A stretch of DNA of 64,000 nt from Desulfatiglans anilini DSM 4660 (GTDB taxonomy: Bacteria > Desulfobacterota > DSM-4660 > Desulfatiglandales > Desulfatiglandaceae). The stretch is from the NCBI RefSeq assembly GCF_000422285.1, contig NZ_AULM01000002.1, positions 326,190 through 390,189 of the forward strand, read 5' to 3'. A program made the translations under genes and the position numbers. Positions within the stretch are counted from its first letter, which is position 1; each line of letters opens with the position of its first letter. Of this stretch, positions 1 through 6,984 are shown piece after piece. The notes beneath the pieces were generated by a model, which was not told the origin of the DNA, did not search any database, and saw only the letters and a list, made by a program, of their open reading frames with translations.

Positions 1-1
1 C

Positions 2-439
2 GCGCGGTACAGCAACGCCACGATCCACACCGAGATCGAAGAAACCCTGCCCCGCATCCAGGCCTCTTCGACGGAGATCCAGCAGGTCTTTCTGAACCTG
101 ATCAACAACGCCCTGGATGCGATGGAAAAGACCGGCGGACGGATCGACATCACCGGGCGAAGCGATGGGAAAGACATCGTCTTCGAGATCGCCGATACCG
201 GCTCCGGAATACCGGCCGCGAATCTCAACAAGATCTTCGACCCTTTCTTCACTACCAAACAGGTCGGCAAAGGCACGGGCCTCGGTTTGTCCATCTGCTA
301 CGGGATCATCCGCAAGATGGGCGGGGAGATCACCGTCCAGAGCCGGGTCGACGAAGGGACCCGCTTCACGATCCGGATCCCTGTCATGACACCGATCGAG
401 GACAGCAAACGGGGAAACGGCTTTCGCAGAGCGATGTAG
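2..439 (+). CDS. Sensor histidine kinase, C-terminal ATPase part (5' end outside window)
   Basis: The frame is open from the left edge and shows only the HATPase_c catalytic domain of a two-component histidine kinase, which binds ATP and phosphorylates the conserved histidine of the upstream dimerisation domain. Visible motifs in order are an N box ([15 protein letters not shown]), the G1 box DTGSGIP, an F box FDPFFTTK and the G2 box [10 protein letters not shown], ending in a short polar tail. The [15 protein letters not shown] pattern is typical of NtrB/PAS-type kinases. The sensor and HisKA regions lie outside the window, so signal and partner are unknown. The next gene is convergent, so this is the end of its operon. 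Confidence 0.93.
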   Translation, partial: ARYSNATIHTEIEETLPRIQASSTEIQQVFLNLINNALDAMEKTGGRIDITGRSDGKDIVFEIADTGSGIPAANLNKIFDPFFTTKQVGKGTGLGLSICYGIIRKMGGEITVQSRVDEGTRFTIRIPVMTPIEDSKRGNGFRRAM

Positions 440-592
440 ACCGGCGGACGGACCCGGCCGCTGCAGCCGCCGCCGCGCAGGCAGACCGGCCGAGACTGCA
501 TGTGGACCCCATCAGGAGCGCTCGGGGTGCCGGCTTTTTATGCTGAACGGTCCTTTCGGTCGAAGGGCCGCTCCTCCGCACCGACGTCCGCT

Positions 593-1426
593 TCAGCCCG
601 CCGCCTCGCAAAGGATCTGGCGGAGCCGTTCGCTCAGGAAGATGATGGACTCGATGTCGAGGTGTTCGGTGACGGTGACGTCGAAGAGGAGCTTCGCCTT
701 CGCCCCGAACGGCTCCCCCGGCAGTTCATCCCAGAAGAGCAGCAGCACGGGGATGCGCGGCAAAGGGGTGAAGAGGATCGCCAGATCGGCATCCTGCGCC
801 GAATCCCCGAGATCTTTTCCGCCCGCTTCGTGCGCCGCCCGCCGCAGGTCCTCCCTGCGGCCCCGGAAGTGTTCGACCAGCGGCGTCTCCACCTGCTCCC
901 GCATCGATACGATCTTGGAGACCGTGTTGGGGATCTCTTCGAGGGCCTTCCATATCCCCTTGGGCGGGGTCCGCCCGCCCTGGGCCATGTGGTTGTAAAG
1001 GAAGACCTGCTCCCAGCGCCCCAGCGGCGCGCCGTCCATCCTGAAGATGCCCCGCTCCGAGACGCGGATGACATCGGTGAAATAGGGGATTTCCATGTAC
1101 TGGCCCCCGTTTTCCTCCGTGATTTTTCCCCCGATCCGCTGCGACACGGCCTCGAGGGTCATGGAAGAGGCCCGTTCGCGCGCCCACTTCAGGGCGTCGG
1201 CGGCCAGATCCTTCTTGGTCCACTTGCCCTGGGCGTACTGTTCGTCCAGTTCGGCCTGGACTTTCTCGACCAGGTCGGGCGCGAGATGCGGGCAGTTGGC
1301 GATCGGGAGCTTCTCGGATACGACCATGCTCGCGAAGGCGAAGCAGGTCGGGAAGCCGCAGTCGCGGCAGTTGGTTCGAGGAAGCACCTTGCGATAGAGA
1401 TCCACGATCGATAAAGGCAAAGGCAT
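593..1426 (-). CDS. DUF3786 protein with N-terminal Fe-S (CdhD/AcsE-like) cluster motif
   Basis: A 277-residue protein. The N-terminus (residues about 18-46) carries NCRDCGFPTCFAFA followed by a later NCP, the four-cysteine 4Fe-4S pattern seen in corrinoid/CODH-ACS-linked proteins. The rest matches the DUF3786 family by its acidic central part and the segment LFTPLPRIPVLLLFWDELPGEPFGAKAKLLFD. The family is common in anaerobes and its function is not established; a redox or corrinoid-related role is inference from the cluster motif. It is the last gene of a leftward run of four small genes (2989 to 593). Alternative products are unlikely, but the biochemical role is open. Confidence 0.85.
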   Translation of the reverse strand: MPLPLSIVDLYRKVLPRTNCRDCGFPTCFAFASMVVSEKLPIANCPHLAPDLVEKVQAELDEQYAQGKWTKKDLAADALKWARERASSMTLEAVSQRIGGKITEENGGQYMEIPYFTDVIRVSERGIFRMDGAPLGRWEQVFLYNHMAQGGRTPPKGIWKALEEIPNTVSKIVSMREQVETPLVEHFRGRREDLRRAAHEAGGKDLGDSAQDADLAILFTPLPRIPVLLLFWDELPGEPFGAKAKLLFDVTVTEHLDIESIIFLSERLRQILCEAAG

Positions 1427-1502
1427 GACCTCCCAATGGATGCCGGACGCCCTTCAGGGGCTTGCGGCGGACGGGTTTTGTGCGTGACGGGGCGGACGGT
1501 CC

Positions 1503-1727
1503 TCAGTGCGCCGTCATAGCCCCTTTCAGTCTTTCGATGAAGCGTTCCCGGGCCCCTGCGTCATTTCTGATCTGTTCCTTGACGGCCTTCCAGGCCGGGG
1601 AGCAATCCTTGTAAGGGACGTCCACCAGGGAATGGACGATCCGGTCGACGCTCTGTTTGTTTTCGGCCGTGATGACGATACCGGCCTCTTCGAGGACATC
1701 CTTCATGTGCCGGAAATAGCAGGACAT
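1503..1727 (-). CDS. Conserved small hypothetical protein (74 aa)
   Basis: The frame opens further upstream, but the ATG at 1727 (MSCYFRHMKDVLEEAG) is preceded by GGAG seven bases away, so I take it as the start. The product is a small soluble helical protein with a cysteine near the N-terminus and another in KDCSPAWKAVKEQI. I recognise no domain. It sits between the DUF3786 gene and the TIGR02444 gene in the same direction with short gaps, so it is probably co-transcribed with them. Nothing in the sequence gives a function. Confidence 0.7.
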   Translation of the reverse strand: MSCYFRHMKDVLEEAGIVITAENKQSVDRIVHSLVDVPYKDCSPAWKAVKEQIRNDAGARERFIERLKGAMTAH

Positions 1728-1801
1728 AGGGCATCTCCGTTCCGATGGGTGCAGGCCCTGGCGGCACATTTCGGGGCCGCCTCCGGCGAGGGGGTCTTCC
1801 C

Positions 1802-2413
1802 TCAAACGGGGGCCGGTCTTGAAAAGGATGTGTCGATCAGGCTGGCCAGAGCATCGGCGTCCGAGTGCGGAAAACAGGCGCGAAGCAAAACCCCGATGGG
1901 CGCTTTCAGTCCGGCCGGGAGGACGGTGGGCGGGGCGCTGCCGCCTGCCCGGCAGGATGCCTCGAAATGCAGAAAAAGGTACCGGGTCAGGTTTTCGAGG
2001 GCATCGGCTTCACGCACCCTGTCAGCGGCTGCGGCATCGATTTCGAAAGGCGCCAGGGCGGCGATCTGCAGCTGCTCCATGTGCTCCGCGTCCAGTTCGG
2101 CGGCGATCAGCGCCCGGCGCAGGGGCTCCGTGAACTCCACCGGGAAGTCGCCGAAGCGGGGTTTGAGTTTCCGGCGGGCGGTCCATACGGGGCGGACGAT
2201 CTCGTTCTGCCAGCCGCTCGAGCCCTCCATGATCCGCAGCAGGTCCTCCCTGCGGGCGGGGCCGCCGCCTGCGGCGCCTCTCCAGCAGCAGTAAAAGAGG
2301 ATGTTGACGTCGATGGCATGATCGACCTGCATGGCCAGGCAGGCCTCGTGAACGCCGGCATGGCCATGCACCTTAATCGAAAAATCCCAGAACGGGTGCT
2401 CGGGAAAATCCAT
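1802..2413 (-). CDS. TIGR02444-family protein (DUF2390)
   Basis: A protein of about 203 residues. It opens with the family signature PFWDFSIKVHGHAGVHEACLAMQ, followed by a run rich in hydrophobic and cysteine residues (VNILFYCCWRG), then a long helical region with AELDAEHMEQLQIAALAPFE. This matches TIGR02444/DUF2390, a proteobacterial family of unknown role. Two adjacent ATGs exist; the second (2413) has AGGAG five bases upstream, the first only two, so 2413 is chosen. It is the second gene of the leftward run that ends with the DUF3786 gene. Confidence 0.8.
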   Translation of the reverse strand: MDFPEHPFWDFSIKVHGHAGVHEACLAMQVDHAIDVNILFYCCWRGAAGGGPARREDLLRIMEGSSGWQNEIVRPVWTARRKLKPRFGDFPVEFTEPLRRALIAAELDAEHMEQLQIAALAPFEIDAAAADRVREADALENLTRYLFLHFEASCRAGGSAPPTVLPAGLKAPIGVLLRACFPHSDADALASLIDTSFSRPAPV

Positions 2414-2482
2414 CATGTCTCCTTTTACGGGTGGCGGCCGACGGTTTGAAACGCGTCGGATTTTGCGCGTGGGACGGGCCTT

Positions 2483-2989
2483 TCAATGCCTCCTGGGTGA
2501 AGGAGGCGCATCCATGGCCTCTTCCACGAGCGATTCGGGCGCCAGGATCTCATAGGCGACTCCTAGCCTGCGGGCAAGCTGCATGAAGGAGCCCGGCAAA
2601 GGAACCTCCCGTTCCCTCAGCAGGAGGTTCAAGGCATCGGCCCGGGCCAGGACCTTTCCGCTGTCGACGCCCTCGTGGCTGTCGCAAAAGAATTGGATCC
2701 GCAGGGCGTCGGTGAGCGGGATGCGCATCTCGGGCATGGTTGCGGCGAAGAGGTGCAGCTCGGCCGTAATGCGCGGCTCTTGCTCTTCTCTGAAGGCCGT
2801 GAACGATGGGTCGAGGTTGGGCGTTCCGAAAAGCTCGTTGACCATGGCACCGCACAGTTTGACCGTGAAATCCATGGACTGCAGCGGATGCCGCTCGATC
2901 TGCCGGTTTCTCAGGTTTGTGTAGACAATGGCTTTGATGATCTCGACGCCTTGCCGCAGCGTGGCGACGAGTCCCGGTTCGATGTCCAT
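2483..2989 (-). CDS. Hypothetical protein (168 aa)
   Basis: The open frame extends to 3259, but the ATG at 2989 (MDIEPGLVATLRQG) has a strong GGAAGGAG ribosome site nine bases upstream, and the extra upstream residues look like non-coding high-GC translation. The product is soluble and mostly helical, with no motif I can name. It leads the leftward run of four genes down to 593. Function unknown. Confidence 0.7.
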   Translation of the reverse strand: MDIEPGLVATLRQGVEIIKAIVYTNLRNRQIERHPLQSMDFTVKLCGAMVNELFGTPNLDPSFTAFREEQEPRITAELHLFAATMPEMRIPLTDALRIQFFCDSHEGVDSGKVLARADALNLLLREREVPLPGSFMQLARRLGVAYEILAPESLVEEAMDAPPSPRRH

Positions 2990-3468
2990 ATCCGACTCCT
3001 TCCGCACAACAGTGTTTTCGATTCCGGGTCGCTTTGTCAATGCCTTTCCATCGATGGCAAACCCCCTCGCCGGATGCATGGCGACGCTCCGGCTCACCGT
3101 CACGAAGAGCTCCCGACCGAGAACCCGTTCCCGACGTCCAACGCTCCTCCGGAGCGCTGCAGGTGCTTGAAGCGATTGCAGGCCTCTGAAGGGCGCCTCT
3201 GCATGAGGGGGTATGGAGGGAAGTGGGACCGGCCGGAGGGCGCTGCTTGCCCGCGGCACCGATTTCTGTTATCAAACGGATAGAGGCGTAGAGCCCGACG
3301 GCCTGGAGATGTCGGTGGGCAGGACGAATGGTCGACAGACAACGGGCCTGAAACCACTCAGTCGGGCTGGCGGGGAGAAAGCCTCCCCAGACGAACCGGA
3401 ATAACAGGACCGGTCTTCGGTCGGCCGGATGCTGTCCCCTGGTGACGTAGACTGAAAAAGGAGGAAGA
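2990..3468. other. Divergent intergenic region without a convincing gene
   Basis: About 480 bases separate the leftward run starting at 2989 from the rightward run starting at 3469, so promoters for both directions must lie here. I see overlapping open frames with no ribosome site and no recognisable protein, and no clear operator or RNA structure. Confidence 0.5.
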
Positions 3469-3789
3469 ATGGATCTCTGTGCTCAGATTTATGAATTTGC
3501 GTCCTCGGCCGGCGCGCTCGAAGGGTATGTCTACCGGAGGCAGGGCCTCGACGCGAAGTCTTTGGAGAACTGGGTCGGTCATCTGGTCAAGGCCTACGAA
3601 CTGATGCCGGCCGAAGAGCGGCGCCTGCTCCAGCCATCCATCGACCAGACGATCGGCCGTGCCGTCCGTTCCCTGGAGGGCTTGTCCGGCCCCGAGGCGG
3701 AGCGGCTCGCCTCCGTCCTGCGGGCGGTGGTGAAAGGTCCGATGCCGGCATCCCCGGATGATTTCCAGAAGCAGAAGTGGTTCGAGTAG
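3469..3789 (+). CDS. Hypothetical protein (106 aa)
   Basis: The ATG is preceded by AAGGAGG at good spacing, which makes this a real gene despite its small size. The product (MDLCAQIYEFASSAGALEG...) is a soluble helical protein with an acidic middle (YELMPAEERRLLQPSIDQTIGRAVRSLEG). I do not recognise a family. It leads a tight rightward series with the riboflavin kinase and the HAD phosphatase. Confidence 0.75.
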   Translation: MDLCAQIYEFASSAGALEGYVYRRQGLDAKSLENWVGHLVKAYELMPAEERRLLQPSIDQTIGRAVRSLEGLSGPEAERLASVLRAVVKGPMPASPDDFQKQKWFE

Positions 3790-3822
3790 TCTGTTCCGTC
3801 ATTCCATATCGAAGGGGCGATC

Positions 3823-4254
3823 ATGGCAGCAATATGGACACTGACCGGCTCGATCGTGAGCGGAGTCGGCCAGGCGGCCTTTTTCACCCGGCTCGACTGG
3901 GTGCAGGAGCAGTGTGAGGCCAAGCTCGGCTTCCGGCCGTATCCTGGCACCCTGAATATCGAATCGGACCAGGAGAGCGAGGCGCTTCTGGGGGCGATCA
4001 TGGATGCCGAGGCGATCGTTCTCGAGCCGCCGGATCCGCAGTTCTGTGTCGGGCGGGTGCTGCCGGCGCACATCGGGGGAATCGAGGCGGCCTTGATCAT
4101 TCCGGAGGAGCGCGTGAACGTCCACGGCTCGCGGGTTTTCGAGATCATGGCGCCGGTGGGCATCAAGGACGCCCTGCGCCTGGACGACGGAGACCGGGTC
4201 GAGGTGGTTGTCCGGGCGCCGCGGGATGACGATGCACGGGGCGCAGCTGTTTGA
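3823..4254 (+). CDS. ribK: CTP-dependent (archaeal-type) riboflavin kinase, DUF120
   Basis: A 143-residue protein matching the DUF120 riboflavin kinase family: an N-terminal TLTGSIVSGVGQAAFF segment, the family motif GFRPYPGTLNIE (about residues 36-47) and a C-terminal DALRLDDGDRVEVVV. Archaeal members (MJ0056) transfer phosphate from CTP to riboflavin to make FMN. Here the gene lies in a bacterial chromosome, where a RibF-type enzyme usually does this job. Its stop overlaps the start of the next gene (TTGA), so the two are translationally coupled. CTP use is known of the family, not shown here. Confidence 0.85.
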   Translation: MAAIWTLTGSIVSGVGQAAFFTRLDWVQEQCEAKLGFRPYPGTLNIESDQESEALLGAIMDAEAIVLEPPDPQFCVGRVLPAHIGGIEAALIIPEERVNVHGSRVFEIMAPVGIKDALRLDDGDRVEVVVRAPRDDDARGAAV

Positions 4255-4985
4255 ACCGTGAAAGCGTGTCGAGGGAGGGGTGGCGGGTGCAGGGAGAACG
4301 CTTCAAAGGAAGGGTGGAGGCGGTGTCCTTCGATCTCGACGGGACCCTGATCGATTCCATCGGGACCTACATCACGATCGTCAATCAGGCCTTTCCTGCA
4401 GTCGGGCTGCCGCCTGTCCCGAGGGAGGCCCTGCTGGAGGCCATCCGCTACGGCGGGTTTGACTGGGAAAAGGTCCTCCCGCTGGACATCGGGGCTCAGA
4501 AGGAATCGACCATCGAAACGGCGCGGAAGGCGATTCTGGCGATTTACCGGGAGACCTTCCGGCGCGAGACGCGCATGTTCCCGGGGGCCGCCGAGATCCT
4601 GCACGAGGTGGCGCGCATGGGCTACCGGATCGGGCTGGTGACGGCCACCCAGCGGATCTTCCTCTCCGACAAACTCCACGCGCTGCGGATGGCCGGCGCC
4701 GAGAGGCTGCTGGAGGTGATGATCACGACCGATGACGTGGAGCGGCAGAAGCCCGCGCCCGACCCCTTGATTCTCTGTGCGGAGCGGCTCCAGGTCGAAG
4801 CGGGCAGGATGGTCTACATCGGGGATTCCCGGGTGGACATCCAGGCCGGCAAGGCCGCCGGCAGCCTGACGGTCGGCGTTTTGTCCGGCGTGGAGGACCG
4901 GGACACGCTCGTCGCCGAGGAGGCCGATCATATTCTCGAAACCGTCGGGGATCTCCTGCCGCTCCTGGAGCAGTGGCGGCGGTAG
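4251..4985 (+). CDS. HAD-superfamily phosphatase (phosphoglycolate phosphatase-like)
   Basis: A 244-residue haloacid-dehalogenase hydrolase. Motif I is SFDLDGTLIDS (about residue 26-36), the cap region has the helical insert of subclass I, motif II is GLVTATQ, motif III lies in RQKPAPDPL and motif IV is YIGDSRVDIQAGKAAG. The aspartates of DLDGT are the nucleophile and acid/base. The arrangement resembles Gph/PpaX enzymes. A TTG start at 4251 overlaps the riboflavin kinase stop, which suggests coupling; an FMN- or phosphosugar-related substrate is only a guess. Confidence 0.88.
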   Translation: MNRESVSREGWRVQGERFKGRVEAVSFDLDGTLIDSIGTYITIVNQAFPAVGLPPVPREALLEAIRYGGFDWEKVLPLDIGAQKESTIETARKAILAIYRETFRRETRMFPGAAEILHEVARMGYRIGLVTATQRIFLSDKLHALRMAGAERLLEVMITTDDVERQKPAPDPLILCAERLQVEAGRMVYIGDSRVDIQAGKAAGSLTVGVLSGVEDRDTLVAEEADHILETVGDLLPLLEQWRR

Positions 4986-5131
4986 AAACGGGCCGGCTCG
5001 ATTTTGTCCTGAAGTGGATCGGCCCGGCTTGAGAGAGGGGGCTGATTTTTTTCGAGCAGGCCTGTTTTTTTGGAGAGGCCTGGTTTTAAGGGTGGGATTG
5101 ACCGGTGAAACGGATCGTTTCCCGTGCGCCG

Positions 5132-5159
5132 GGAACTTTTTCGCTCCAGGATGGTCCAA
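5132..5159 (+). promoter_or_regulatory. Candidate ECF-sigma promoter (GGAACTT-N16-TCCAA), copy 1
   Basis: GGAACTT at 5132-5138, 16 bases of spacer, TCCAA at 5155-5159. The element resembles the RpoE-type consensus and recurs at 6915-6942 with the same spacer. It lies inside the longest open frame of the sigma gene, so if it is active the sigma protein must start downstream. Autoregulation is inferred from position. Confidence 0.6.
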
Positions 5160-5183
5160 GAGATGGGGGGGGTGGAAGGGGTC

Positions 5184-5774
5184 GTGGACGGTCGGGACCA
5201 GGACGATGTGCAGGTGCGGGCGGCCCAGCGCGGAGACCGGAAGGCCTTCGAGGCCCTCGTGATCCGCTACCAGGACCGCATCTACAACGCCTGCTTCCGC
5301 GTCATGGGGGACGGCGAGGAGGCCCGGGACTGCGCCCAGGAGACGTTCATCAAGGCCTATCGATCTCTGAAGACCTTCCGATTCGAGGCCGCCTTCGGGA
5401 CCTGGCTCTATGCCATCGCCGTCAATACCTGCCGGAACCGGCTGCAGTCGGCCGCATATCGCGCCAAGCGCAAAACCGTCCCCTTGCATGCCCCTGCCGA
5501 CGAAGACCCGGGGGGATGCATGGCCGAGTTGCAGGACCCTTCGCTCTCCCCTTTGGAGCAGCTGAGCCGAAAGGAGGGGGAGCGCCGTCTGCAGCGCGCC
5601 ATTGCCGCCCTGCCCGACGCGCCCCGCACCCTCATCGTGCTGCGGGACATCGAGGGTCTGAGCTATGAGGAGGTGGCGCAGGCCACCGGGCTGGAACTCG
5701 GGACGGTCAAATCGGGGCTCGCACGGGCACGGGCCCGGCTTCGAGAAAACCTCAAAGGGGAGGCAACGGGATGA
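5184..5774 (+). CDS. ECF-type RNA polymerase sigma factor (RpoE-like)
   Basis: A sigma-70 family factor with region 2 (RAAQRGDRKAFEALVIRYQDRIYN, then DCAQETFIKAYRSL and FRFEAAFGTWLYAIAVNTCRN) and region 4 (LPDAPRTLIVLRDIEGLSYEEVA, then GLELGTVKSGLARARARLRE), the ECF layout without region 3. The longest frame begins at GTG 5124, but a candidate promoter at 5132-5159 lies inside that extension, so I place the start at GTG 5184. This is uncertain; 5172 or 5208 are possible. The anti-sigma gene overlaps its end (ATGA), the usual sigma/anti-sigma coupling. It probably reads its own promoter and that of the VIT/VWA gene. Confidence 0.92.
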   Translation: MDGRDQDDVQVRAAQRGDRKAFEALVIRYQDRIYNACFRVMGDGEEARDCAQETFIKAYRSLKTFRFEAAFGTWLYAIAVNTCRNRLQSAAYRAKRKTVPLHAPADEDPGGCMAELQDPSLSPLEQLSRKEGERRLQRAIAALPDAPRTLIVLRDIEGLSYEEVAQATGLELGTVKSGLARARARLRENLKGEATG

Positions 5775-6760
5775 CCTGCCGGGAGATCCAGGAACAGCTG
5801 TCTCTCTATGTGGATCATGAACTGGATGCCGAGGACGAGGCGGCCGTCAGGGAGCATCTCGAGGGGTGCCCGGCCTGCCGCGAGGCCCTCCGGGATCTCG
5901 AGCTCTGCCTGCAGGCGATGCGCGATATGCCACGGCATTCGGCGCCTCCCGGCTTTCTCGAAGGGGTGAGCGATCGTCTGGAAGCAGGGGGCCGTTGGAA
6001 GCGCCGGCTCGAAGGCGTTTGGGAACTGCTGCGCTCGAAGAGGCCCTTGGAGGTCGTGGGTGTCCTCGCGACGGCGGTGGTTGTGGTCTTGGCCTATCAG
6101 GTTTTCGACGGCCGCCAGAAGACGCTCCTGTCGCCGCCCGACGATGCCGTGGCCCCGCCCAGGGCGGCCTACGAACGCTCCCTCGAGCTTGCCGAGGCCC
6201 CCGTGGCGGAGCAGGTCACCCGGGTCAGGGATGCCCCGCCTCTCCTGCGCCTGCGGGTGGTGAAGACCGTTGGACCTGAGGCGGCCGGCGGCTCCGCGGA
6301 GCCGGGGGGGCGGGCGGACTCGCAGGCGGCGGGCGATGGTTTCGAGAGGCACACACGCGAGAAGGCGGCACGCTCGGTCGGGGCGCCGGAGGCCGATGTT
6401 GCGGCGGATGGTCTCGAACCGCTCAGCCTCGCGAAGGTGCGTGAAAAACCGCCGGTTCTCTCGCAGGCCGCCTTGGAGGAGAAGCTCGAATCCGCGGAGA
6501 AAAAGCCTGCCCTCAGCCCGGATGCACTCCTTTCGGCGGTCGAGGCGGCGATCCTCGGGTGCGGCGGGACGCTGATCGGGGTCGAGCCCGGACCGGACCA
6601 TCCCGATTCGCGCGTGCTTTCTTTCCGTGTTCCCGCCGAGCGATACGATGCGCTCCTTCAGGAACTCCGTCCGCTCGGGCGTCTGGAGATCCAGGAGCCG
6701 GCCGGCCTCGCGCGCGGGGCGGGTGAGCCGTGGCATTTGGAACTGATCTTACAGCCTTGA
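5771..6760 (+). CDS. Membrane anti-sigma factor with zf-HC2 domain
   Basis: A 329-residue protein starting at an ATG that overlaps the sigma stop. The N-terminus (residues 1-45) is a zinc-finger anti-sigma domain with the H-x3-C-x2-C motif HLEGCPAC that normally clamps the sigma factor. One membrane segment follows near residues 92-112 (VVGVLATAVVVVLAYQVF). The long periplasmic part is charged and low-complexity, then ends in a folded segment (DALLSAVEAAILGCGGTLIG...SFRVPAERYDALLQELRPLG) that looks like a DUF4349-type sensor domain. Release of sigma on an envelope signal is the known mode for such pairs; the signal is unknown. Confidence 0.87.
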   Translation: MTCREIQEQLSLYVDHELDAEDEAAVREHLEGCPACREALRDLELCLQAMRDMPRHSAPPGFLEGVSDRLEAGGRWKRRLEGVWELLRSKRPLEVVGVLATAVVVVLAYQVFDGRQKTLLSPPDDAVAPPRAAYERSLELAEAPVAEQVTRVRDAPPLLRLRVVKTVGPEAAGGSAEPGGRADSQAAGDGFERHTREKAARSVGAPEADVAADGLEPLSLAKVREKPPVLSQAALEEKLESAEKKPALSPDALLSAVEAAILGCGGTLIGVEPGPDHPDSRVLSFRVPAERYDALLQELRPLGRLEIQEPAGLARGAGEPWHLELILQP

Positions 6761-6914
6761 CCCTGCGGGGTGTCTCCTGGCCCGCAGAGGCGTCTTTCCA
6801 TCCTGTTCGAAACCTCCTTTTCTGATCGAACCGGCGGCTCATGCATAGTTCAGGCCCATGGCATGGACGAGCAAAGCCGGATCTTCCGCCGCGCCTCCAG
6901 CCTCGAAAAATCCG

Positions 6915-6943
6915 GGAACTTTTCCGTTGCTGTCCTGTCCAAT
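6915..6943 (+). promoter_or_regulatory. Candidate ECF-sigma promoter (GGAACTT-N16-TCCAA), copy 2
   Basis: GGAACTT at 6915-6921, 16-base spacer, TCCAAT at 6938-6943, about 40 bases before the ATG of the VIT/VWA gene. It matches copy 1 at GGAACTTTT, the following CG and GTCCAA. The shared element suggests that the sigma factor at 5184-5774 drives this gene. Confidence 0.6.
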
Positions 6944-6984
6944 CGGATAAAGGATGATAAAACCCGAAAAAGAGGAGGACAGCC

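Noticed and set aside
500..1414. 304-residue rightward frame opposite DUF3786 gene
   Set aside because: Antisense shadow; the leftward frame has the Fe-S motif and family match.
3594..5489. 631-residue leftward frame
   Set aside because: Antisense to riboflavin kinase, HAD phosphatase and sigma genes, all of which have clear motifs.
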